From positions 1 through 43,930 of the forward strand of contig CABRIB010000003.1 in NCBI GenBank assembly GCA_902470915.1: DNA of 43,930 nt. Reading direction: 5' to 3'. Positions 6,460 through 14,100 of the stretch are shown here, piece after piece. This DNA is from an uncultured Collinsella sp. (GTDB lineage: Bacteria > Actinomycetota > Coriobacteriia > Coriobacteriales > Coriobacteriaceae). A program made the translations under genes and the position numbers. The number at the start of each line of letters is the position of its first letter. Within the stretch, counting starts at the first letter, position 1. Under the pieces are notes generated by a model. It saw nothing but the letters and a program-made list of their open reading frames with translations, ran no database searches and was not told the origin of the DNA.

Positions 6460-8457
6460 CTACTGCAGGTCCAGCTGGTCCAGGTATTCCTTGCCGTGCT
6501 CGGAGATATGGCGCTTGCGGCCTGCCTCGTCGTTGCCCAGCAAAAGGTTGAACATAGTTTCCATCTTGGCGACGTCCTCGGGCTCCACCTTGATCAGGCG
6601 ACGCGTCTCGGGGTTCATGGTGGTGAGCCACATCATGTCCGGATCGTTCTCACCAAGACCCTTGGAGCGGTTGATGGAGCACTTTTGGTCGCCGATCTCC
6701 TTAAGGATGCCGTTCTTCTCGAGCTCGGTGTAGGCAAAGTAGGTCTTCTCTTTGCAGTTGATCTCGTAGAGCGGCGACTCGGCGATATACACGTAACCCT
6801 CGTCGATAAGTGTGGGCACCAGGCGGTAGAGCATGGTGAGCACGAGCGTACGGATGTGATAACCGTCGACGTCGGCGTCCGTACAGATGATGACTTTGTT
6901 CCAGTTGAGGTTGTCCAGGTCGAAGGCGCCGAGGTTCTTGATGCGCTTGTCTTTGATCTCCACACCGCAGCCCAGCACGCGCATGAGGTCCATGATGATG
7001 TCGGACTTAAAGATGCGCGGGTAGTCCTCCTTTAGGCAGTTGAGGATTTTGCCGCGGACGGGCATGACGCCCTGGAACTCGGCATCGCGCGACGTGCGAA
7101 TGGCGCCTGCTGCCGAGTCGCCCTCTACGATGTAGATCTCGCGACGGCTCTTGTCCTTGGAGCGGCAGTCGATGAATTTCTGCACACGGTTGGCCATGTC
7201 GGTCTTCTGCTGCAGGTTGGTCTTGATGCTCTGGCGCGTCTTCTCGGCATTCTCGCGCGAGCGCTTGTTGATGAGCACCTGCTCCATGATCTTATTGGCG
7301 GCGTCCTTGTTCTCGATCAAGTAGGTCGAGAGGCGCTCCTTAAAGAAGGCCGTCATGGCCTGCTGGATAAAGCGGTTATTGATGGCTTTCTTGGTCTGGT
7401 TTTCGTAGGACGTCTGAGTGGAGAAGCAGTTGGTCACCAGTACCAGGCAGTCCTGGACGTCTTGCCACTTAATGCCACTCTCGTTTTTGTTGTACTTGCC
7501 CTGTTGCTTGATGTAGGCATCGATGGCGCTGGTCAGAGCGCTACGGGCAGCCTTCTCGGGTGAGCCGCCGTTCTCGAGCCACGATGAGTTGTGGTAGTAC
7601 TCCTGCATCATGAAAGTGCGCGAGAAGCACATGCACGCGGTGATCTTTACGTTGTAGTCGGGCAGGTCCTCGCGGTCGCGACCGCGACGGTCGGCCTCGA
7701 TAAAGAAGGGCTCGGTAAGGTAGTCGGTACCGACCTTCTCGAGCACATAGTCCTCGATGCCCTTGGGATAGCAAAAATCCTCTTCGGAAAACTCACCATC
7801 GTCGCCCTCGATGCGCAGGCGGAAGGTCACGTTGGCGTTGACCACGGCCTGACGGCGCATGGTCTCGCGATACCAATCGTGGGGGATACTGATGGAGGTA
7901 AAGACCTCAAGATCGGGACGCCACTTGATGGTGGTACCGGTACGGTTCTCGTCGCTGGGCTCAATCTCGAGCGCCTTCTTTTTGGCGCCGACGACCTTGC
8001 CCTTCTTAAAGTGCAGGGAGTACTTGTTGCCGTCGCGCCAAACCGTGACGTCCATGTACTCGGAGGCGTACTGGGTCGCGCAGGAGCCCAGGCCGTTGGT
8101 ACCGAGCGAGAAGTCGTAGTCGCCGCCCTGGTTGTTATTGTATTTGCCGCCGGCGTAGAGCTCGCAAAAGACGAGCTCCCAGTTAAAGCGCTTCTCGGAG
8201 GGGTTCCAGTCGAGCGGACAGCCGCGGCCGTTGTCCTCTACCTGAATGGAGCCATCGCGAAAGGCGGTAAGGGTGATGAGCTTGCCGTAGCCCTGGCGCG
8301 CCTCGTCAACGGCGTTGGACAGGATCTCGAAGGCGGCATGCGCGCAGCCGTCGAGCCCGTCCGAGCCAAAGATAACGGCGGGGCGCAGACGTACGCGCTC
8401 CTCGTCCTTGAGCTGGCGGATACTGTCGTTACCATAGTTTGCGGTGTTTTTTGCCAT
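6460..8457 (-). CDS. parE: DNA topoisomerase IV-like subunit B (ParE/GyrB family), divergent
   Basis: 665 residues from ATG 8457, which begins MAKNTANYGNDSIRQL. The frame stays open 33 codons upstream, but no ribosome site supports an earlier start; AAGGAG lies 16 bases before 8457. GHKL ATPase motifs: EILSNAVDEA (44-53), EDNGRGCPLD (about 74) and SLGTNGLGS (about 117-125), the last being an unusual version of the gyrase SGGLHGVG loop. The TOPRIM domain has EGDSA (445-449) and DADVDG (527-532), the catalytic glutamate and metal-binding aspartates. It belongs to the clade found in Clostridia and Coriobacteria that is clearly distinct from canonical GyrB. It partners the adjacent subunit A to pass one duplex through another using ATP. 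Confidence 0.92.
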   Translation of the reverse strand: MAKNTANYGNDSIRQLKDEERVRLRPAVIFGSDGLDGCAHAAFEILSNAVDEARQGYGKLITLTAFRDGSIQVEDNGRGCPLDWNPSEKRFNWELVFCELYAGGKYNNNQGGDYDFSLGTNGLGSCATQYASEYMDVTVWRDGNKYSLHFKKGKVVGAKKKALEIEPSDENRTGTTIKWRPDLEVFTSISIPHDWYRETMRRQAVVNANVTFRLRIEGDDGEFSEEDFCYPKGIEDYVLEKVGTDYLTEPFFIEADRRGRDREDLPDYNVKITACMCFSRTFMMQEYYHNSSWLENGGSPEKAARSALTSAIDAYIKQQGKYNKNESGIKWQDVQDCLVLVTNCFSTQTSYENQTKKAINNRFIQQAMTAFFKERLSTYLIENKDAANKIMEQVLINKRSRENAEKTRQSIKTNLQQKTDMANRVQKFIDCRSKDKSRREIYIVEGDSAAGAIRTSRDAEFQGVMPVRGKILNCLKEDYPRIFKSDIIMDLMRVLGCGVEIKDKRIKNLGAFDLDNLNWNKVIICTDADVDGYHIRTLVLTMLYRLVPTLIDEGYVYIAESPLYEINCKEKTYFAYTELEKNGILKEIGDQKCSINRSKGLGENDPDMMWLTTMNPETRRLIKVEPEDVAKMETMFNLLLGNDEAGRKRHISEHGKEYLDQLDLQ

Positions 8458-8511
8458 ACTCGCTCTCTCGGTGCTCCTTTGCTGCGTTTTAGTCATATAG
8501 ATAGTCAAGGT

Positions 8512-8540
8512 AGCATAGCCCAGCCCACAGACGATTCCAA
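8512..8540 (-). promoter_or_regulatory. Predicted promoter of parE-parC
   Basis: On the minus strand TTGGAA (8540-8535) and TATGCT (8517-8512) are separated by exactly 17 bases, 55 bases before the parE start. Each hexamer matches consensus at four of six positions. Confidence 0.4.
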
Positions 8541-8609
8541 CCAACACGAAATCCATCGAACAATCGTTCGGTTAGATAATGAATGCTCGGGATGCGGGAG
8601 GAGCCGGTC

Positions 8610-9992
8610 CTATTCAAACATCTGTGGCAGGTCGATGAAGACGGTTCGATCGCTTCCGTCAGCTTCGAAGCCCGAACGGGAAAAGAATCCGTAGCGATGG
8701 CACTTGAGCCCCGTTGCCTCAACTTGGGCGATTTCCTCGTCGACCATTTTTTGCGTGATGGGGGATTTGCGGAACTTTGCTTCGTAGAATGCGTAACCCT
8801 CGGGGTCTTGCGTTACCACATCGAATTCGCCGCTCGTTTTGTTTGCGGGATCGTCGTACCAGTACTTGCCTATGGCGTCGAAAGCCGGTTCGATCTTGCC
8901 GGTCCTGTTCTGCCGCACGAGGTATTGACGGCAGATCTCCTCGAACATATGAGGAACGTAGTTTTCCTCGAAGTCTTGGGAGACGTGACGATCATAGAAG
9001 ACTTCCGGGTCGAGCAGCTGACGCGCCGAGGCATTGCGGAAAACATAGCGATAGTAAAAGAGCGAAAGTGGGTCCACTACAAAGTAGCCAGACTTGCGCT
9101 TGTTCGTAGGGTCGTTGATGGGTGCACGCTTTTGGACGATTTCGAGTGACATGAGCTTGTCGAGCACGTCTGCCATGGCCGGACCGCTCGAGACGTGCGA
9201 CTGTGCCAGCACGTCCCCCCAACGGGAGTAACCTTGTGCGAGAGCTCCGAAAACTTCGTTGGCGTTGGTCATCTTCGAGATCTCGGCGTTGAGATAGGAC
9301 GGCACCTCGCTTTCTAAGCGGGCGCCAGGTTCCGTGACGAGCTCGATGATGTTGTCGCGTACGCTTTGGGACTGATCGATGAGGCGATTGTAAAAGGGGA
9401 TGCCGCCAAAAACGCTATAGAGCCGCACCTTGTCCTCGGGTGAGAGCGCGGGATAGAATTTCGCAGCGTCAAAGTAGTCCATGGGCTTAAGCTCAAGCGC
9501 GAGATCAATTCGCCCGTAGAGGGGGCTCTCATGCTCGATGAGAGATTTCATAATCTCAACGTAGGAGCCGCATAGGACAATGTTTAAACGTGAGTCTTCC
9601 CTGTGAGCGTCGATTGAGGTCTGGAGAATGCTGTCTAAGCCTTTAACCGCATCTCTCAAGTAGGGGTATTCGTCGAGAACAAGGGTAACGTTCTTGTCTT
9701 TGGCTTGGGCAAACAGAAATTCGATGAGCTCGCGGATGCCTGTGAAGGCGAGCGGAGGAAAGCTCAGCGCTTCAGCAACAAGGGCGGACAGACTCTCTAG
9801 GTTGTCTGCCTCGGAGGTTTGGCGGCACTCGTAATAGACCGTTGCGACGTCCGGCAAATCGGTTAGTGCCTGCTTGATGAGCTCACTTTTTCCGACGCGA
9901 CGCCTGCCGTAAATGAGAACATTGCGCTGCTCGGGTGCTTTGAGCGTTTTCTTAATACGGGCGAGCTCACGCTCCCTGCCAATGAATTCCAC
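8610..9992 (-). CDS. Archaeal-type ATPase (ATPase_2 plus DUF234)
   Basis: 460 residues from GTG 9992, whose ribosome site GGAAGGAA lies inside the palindromic promoter region. The N-terminus FIGRERELARIKK is the family signature, followed by Walker A IYGRRRVGKSELI (about 29-41) and Walker B VTLVLDEYPYL (about 101). Then come a sensor VLCGSYVEIMKS, a winged-helix region (about 215-290) and the DUF234 C-terminal domain. The latter carries a PD-(D/E)xK-like nuclease core: GEFDVVTQDPEGYAFYEAK. Such proteins are common in archaea and anaerobic bacteria, have no established role and may be toxin-like or mobile. Monocistronic. The winged helix and the palindromic operators suggest autoregulation, which is inference. 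Confidence 0.9.
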   Translation of the reverse strand: MEFIGRERELARIKKTLKAPEQRNVLIYGRRRVGKSELIKQALTDLPDVATVYYECRQTSEADNLESLSALVAEALSFPPLAFTGIRELIEFLFAQAKDKNVTLVLDEYPYLRDAVKGLDSILQTSIDAHREDSRLNIVLCGSYVEIMKSLIEHESPLYGRIDLALELKPMDYFDAAKFYPALSPEDKVRLYSVFGGIPFYNRLIDQSQSVRDNIIELVTEPGARLESEVPSYLNAEISKMTNANEVFGALAQGYSRWGDVLAQSHVSSGPAMADVLDKLMSLEIVQKRAPINDPTNKRKSGYFVVDPLSLFYYRYVFRNASARQLLDPEVFYDRHVSQDFEENYVPHMFEEICRQYLVRQNRTGKIEPAFDAIGKYWYDDPANKTSGEFDVVTQDPEGYAFYEAKFRKSPITQKMVDEEIAQVEATGLKCHRYGFFSRSGFEADGSDRTVFIDLPQMFE

Positions 9993-9994
9993 TT

Positions 9995-10096
9995 ACTCGG
10001 TTCCTTCCGACTCGGTTTTGTCCGAGTTAATTGTATCGCATGAATCAGTTTATGCTCGAGTTTACTCGGACAAAACCGAGTCGGTTCTGTCCGAGT
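9995..10096. promoter_or_regulatory. Four-operator mirrored promoter of the ATPase_2 gene
   Basis: Four 18-base palindromes of type ACTCGG-N6-CCGAGT occur. Copy 2 (10010-10027, ACTCGGTTTTGTCCGAGT) and copy 3 (10064-10081) are exact reverse complements. Copy 1 (9995-10012) and copy 4 (10079-10096) each have one arm mismatch. Copies are spaced 15 bases apart within each pair, so the pairs overlap by 3 bases, and the two pairs mirror each other around a 36-base AT-rich spacer. TACAAT (minus strand, 10035-10030) in the spacer is the likely -10 of the ATPase gene. Copy 1 overlaps the ribosome site GGAAGGAA. Confidence 0.85.
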
Positions 10097-10158
10097 AAGT
10101 TTGAATAGCGGATCGAAATTGCTATGTCCGCATGGCGATGTCGGACATGGTTTTCATA

Positions 10159-10208
10159 ATGACAGATATAGTTGACATTGCCTGATGGATGCAATATATT
10201 TCTGTCAT
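10159..10208 (+). promoter_or_regulatory. Strong promoter boxed by ATGACAGA repeats
   Basis: TTGACA (10172-10177), a 17-base spacer and TATATT (10195-10200) make a near-consensus sigma-70-type promoter. It is flanked by ATGACAGA (10159-10166) and its mirror TCTGTCAT (10201-10208). These positions, just upstream of -35 and at the start site, suit an autorepressor such as the Xre protein encoded 41 bases downstream. Confidence 0.75.
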
Positions 10209-10248
10209 GTTGCAACGGATATTTGTCCATTACCACGAAAGGAACTTT

Positions 10249-10479
10249 ATGCCAGGTAAGAAAAACCTTCGCATGAAGGCGGCGCGCGCGGCGGCTGGCC
10301 TTTCGCAAGCCGACTTAGCCCAAGCCGTGGGCGTTACGCGCCAGACCATCGGCCTGATTGAGGCGGGCGGCTACAATCCCACGCTCAACTTGTGCGTGGC
10401 AATCTGTAAAGCGCTGCGCGTTACGTTGAACGATTTGTTTTGGGAAGACGAAATCGACGCCGACCCTAACGCTCTTTAG
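10249..10479 (+). CDS. Xre-family helix-turn-helix regulator
   Basis: 76 residues from ATG 10249, with GAAAGGA as ribosome site. The helix-turn-helix spans nearly the whole protein: MKAARAAAGLSQADLAQAVG, then VTRQTIGLIEAGGYNPTL, then the C-terminal CVAICKALRVTLNDLFWED typical of short Xre proteins. It binds DNA and usually represses its own operon. The next gene follows after 9 bases, so the two are co-transcribed. Such pairs of a small Xre protein and a multi-span membrane protein are common in Firmicutes and Actinobacteria, where the membrane protein is thought to be the regulated partner. Confidence 0.93.
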   Translation: MPGKKNLRMKAARAAAGLSQADLAQAVGVTRQTIGLIEAGGYNPTLNLCVAICKALRVTLNDLFWEDEIDADPNAL

Positions 10480-10488
10480 GAGTTCACT

Positions 10489-11073
10489 ATGAAATTTGAA
10501 GACTTAAAACTTGTGCAAAAGTGGCGTGAATATGCCGGCCCAAAGGACGAGCGCCTGGAGGCTGAGAGCGCGAAGATCTACAAGATTGGTTTCGTGCTGC
10601 TTTCGTTTGGCATGTTGATGATCTTTTTCTACCAGTTTATAGCTCGACAGGTTGCGTGGGTTCACAGCGACGCCAGTGAAATGCCGCATGGCTTTGCAAC
10701 GCCGTTCGAGGCAGCCATGTATTTGTGGCTCGTTCTCGTGATGTTGATTTGCGCAGGACTGCAAACGCGGAAGGGCTATGTCGATACCAATCGTTTTGGG
10801 CAAACCGAGCATCTTCCTGTTGGATATTTTCTGCTTCTCAGCGGTCTTAGCGGCGCCGCGTTCGCGCTTGTTATTGCCGCAATGCGTTGTATCGCTGAGG
10901 CGCAGATCGTACCACTCGAAAGCGTCTTTTGGTTGGCGAACCTGGCCACGGGCGTGTTCTGCGGTGCGACGATTTTCGCGGCCACGTTTGCTGGCCTGTG
11001 CGCAACGTTTTTCACGGCGAAAAGACGCCGTGCCAAGCTCGAGGCAGAACTCAACTCCTCTGACGACATCTAA
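10489..11073 (+). CDS. Four-span membrane protein of unknown function
   Basis: 194 residues from ATG 10489 with AGGAG 7 bases before. A charged N-terminal 30 residues (KWREYAGPKDERLEAES) precede four predicted membrane segments: IGFVLLSFGMLMIFFYQF (about 33-50), AAMYLWLVLVMLICAG (about 75-90), a Gly/Ala-rich span at about 112-132 and another at about 148-170. The C-terminus is basic (AKRRRAKLEAEL). No catalytic motif is visible. It is encoded with the Xre regulator and ends at a terminator, so the two form a self-contained two-gene unit. I cannot name a family with confidence. Confidence 0.75.
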   Translation: MKFEDLKLVQKWREYAGPKDERLEAESAKIYKIGFVLLSFGMLMIFFYQFIARQVAWVHSDASEMPHGFATPFEAAMYLWLVLVMLICAGLQTRKGYVDTNRFGQTEHLPVGYFLLLSGLSGAAFALVIAAMRCIAEAQIVPLESVFWLANLATGVFCGATIFAATFAGLCATFFTAKRRRAKLEAELNSSDDI

Positions 11074-11080
11074 TGCGTAA

Positions 11081-11116
11081 TGGGCTGGCTCTGGGTATCC
11101 AGAACCAGCCCATTTT
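11081..11116 (+). terminator. Rho-independent terminator of the Xre operon
   Basis: TGGGCTGGCTCTGG (11081-11094) pairs with CCAGAACCAGCCCA (11099-11112), one mismatch, around GTAT, followed by TTTT. It also lies between two convergent genes. Confidence 0.85.
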
Positions 11117-11163
11117 GATGGTCGATGAGCCGAGTCGGCGTCTCTCGCAAAGGTAACTGAGAG

Positions 11164-14100
11164 CTAGTGAGGCTTATCAGAATTGGCCTCATTGGCGGTG
11201 TCGATCTCGAGCGCCGTGCGGCGGGCGCTGTAGGCGATGAGGCCGGCGCCTGCCGCGGCGAGTGCTGCAGCGGCTGCCGTAAGGGGAGCGTTGACATCGC
11301 CCGTGCCCGCAAGCGCGCCCGCTTTTCCGGGGCGCTTGTTATTGCCGTGATCCTTGCCGCTGCCAGAGCCACTGCCGCTACCGGAGCTGCTTCCGCCGGA
11401 GCCGCCACTGCCGTCCGCCGTCATCGGGGCGTCGTGAAGTCCTGTCGTATCCGCGCTGTCGCATACGCCGACCTGAACTTCCGAGCGTTCGCATGCCGCG
11501 TCGGGCACATGAAGCCCGTGCAGTACGGCACCCAGCGCCGAGTTTGCGCCCGGTCGAATTTCCTCAAGCGTTACGGGATCGAGCGCCACCAGATTACGCG
11601 CCTTCGCATACAGCGTTACGCGTTTGCCCACTTCGTCGCTCCAACTCTCGGGGATAGCGAAGCTCATGCGGAACTGTGCCGTGCAACCCGGTGCCAGCAC
11701 GGCGTTGCCGCTGTCGGCTACCAGCGGGTGCGTTGCAAAACGTGCGTCCAGCGTCTCGAGCGCGTACTTCACGTGTGCCATGTCGTTGGCCGAAGCATCC
11801 TCGGCAAGCTCCGGATCGTAGATCGAAGCCATGCGTGCGTTTGCTCCGAACCCGATGGATGCGCTGGAGAACGGCTGGCTGGAGCCCTCTCGGTACAGAT
11901 CAATCGTGCCGGCGGTCAGCAAGGTGTTACCGTCGTTTCGCACCGTGACCATGAAGGATTCGCCTGCTGCTCCGGGCACCACCGCGCCCGAGGTAGCGAC
12001 TGCGCCCGTCGGAGTGGCACACGCCACCAAGGGCACTTCGATGCCGTGTAGTTCTGCCTCGCTCTTCTCCGCGCTCACAATGTGCGTGGCGAGCGCGGAG
12101 AGCATGCCCCCCGACGTCAAAAATGTCGTTATCTGATCGATGGGATGGTCCAGCTCGCACATCACGAACGGCTCCGTGAACAGATCGCCTGCCAAGGTGC
12201 TGGCGAAGATGCGGAAGTGCTTGCCCATCACTGCTACCGGGTTGCCTTCTTCGTCGTAGGTTTGTCCCACCTTGCCATCGGTGTTCTCTACATAGAGCAC
12301 GCACCTGCCGTTGTTGCTTACGCTAAACGATGCCGGGCCACAGCCTGCGGCACCCACGGGCTGCGTTGCAAATGCCGATGCGCCTCGTGCCCAAGTAATA
12401 TGCTGCAGCTGCTCGTTGACGGTAGCCAAAAAGCCCGTGTGCTGCGGCCACGGCACCGCGTGGGGTACTGTGGCATCTGGCGACATAACGCCCCAACCCG
12501 CGATGGACTGGCCGATCACGGCGTACGATGCGCAGCCACAACCGCTTACAGTCTCGTATGCAACGGGAACCACCATTTTGCCGTTGATATTCTCGGGCGC
12601 GCCCAGCTCGATGCTCGACGGTGCCTGCGGAAAGCGGAGGACCTGACGGAACGTGAGACTGTCGCCCAAATCATCCGACCACAGGGTAAAGCATTCCAGC
12701 GCAACCTCGGCCTCGCTACCGAGCGTCTTTTCTGCGGTGGCTCCGTGGCGGTGGAGGTAGGCGCCCGACAGACGTCCGTCGACCAGCGTCTTGCCCACCG
12801 TGATGCGTGGGCACTGCAGGCAATGGTAGCCATCCTCCTGAAGGCGGCCGCGCGAGATGCTGCGCCACGACGTGTGCGATATCACGCGAACTCCGTCGTT
12901 GCTTATGCGCAGGCGCACAACGGACAGTATGCCGGCTGTGCTTGCCGTATCGAAAAGGGTGTTGTCGCCGTCGGGGCGCTCGCCCGAGACCAGCAGCACG
13001 TAAGCGTCCTGGTTTCCCCTCCCGTCCGTATATTCCACCACGTCGAAGTCGTAATCGTATATGCCGTCGCGCTCCACGTCGCCCTCGCCAAACCCAAGGG
13101 GGAAGTCCACGGGTGTGGGAGCGGACCACGTGCCGTTCGTCTTTGTATGCACCACCAGGCGCGAACGACCATTCTTGCCGTAGCGCACCGAGGCGATGCG
13201 GAATAGGCACTCCACGCCGGCAATCATCGTTAGCTTCATGTGGGCTTCGCTGAGCACGCCGGAAAACAGCACGTTGTCGCTCGAGGGTTTTATGCCGCCA
13301 CGCTCGTCCTCCGACACGCCGGCAGAATTGGCGTTCGGGTCGGCAACGGTGTTCGTTGCCTGACCGATGTAGGTGTACTCATACATCGGCGCGGCGTTTT
13401 CGTCGTTCTCTATCAGTGCATGGACGAAATGCTCGATCTGTCCCGTGTCGTCGCTTTCTGCATCCGCCTCGAGCTCAATGCGCGTGACCGCTTGATCCCA
13501 ATCGCGCACGACAGGCGCGGCGTTTACGGCAGTGGCCTTAACCTCGGCGCGTGCGAGCAGCTCGGCGTTGGTGACGATGGTGGCCGATGCGATAAATTGC
13601 GGCACGCCGCCCGCCTCAATGTTGCCGGCCGAGTCGAAGCAGGCATCCAGCGTATAAGGCGTATCTCCACCCAATGCGAGCTCAGAGCGCTGGAGCACAT
13701 ACTGGTCGCCATTGTTCACCGACATATTCCACGAATCGATGAGTGTGGGCCACGACCCCGACCAAGCCTTGGTGGTCCACTTGAACATTACGAACTGGAG
13801 TATCACATCGACATCGACGTCTGCACCTACGCGCAGTCGCGGAAGCTGGTGTCCATCTGCCTTCTCGTACCCAATGAACAGCGTGAGGGATGCGGCGCCG
13901 CGCACGGCAGACGAAGCGACGCCTGCAACGCCGGCGCCAAAGGTGACGGCAAGCCCGATCTGGATGGTGAACGAGCCCGACGTGTTTGAATAGTCGAGCG
14001 AAATGTTTTTAAAAAACGCCGCGCCGCTGCCGTGCGTGTGGGCACCCACGGCGAGCGCCAGTTTTGCCAGCACCCAGGGGTTGACGTTTAGGAAAAATGG

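Noticed and set aside
4096..7035. A 979-codon open frame on the plus strand
   Set aside because: It is antisense to parC and parE across their junction, has low-complexity Leu/Val/Asp-rich composition and no ribosome site. It mirrors the codon bias of the real genes.
7591..8694. A 367-codon plus-strand frame
   Set aside because: Antisense shadow of parE with biased composition.
12082..13206. A 374-codon plus-strand frame in the surface-protein gene
   Set aside because: Antisense and cysteine/arginine-rich; the opposite strand has a convincing exported protein.
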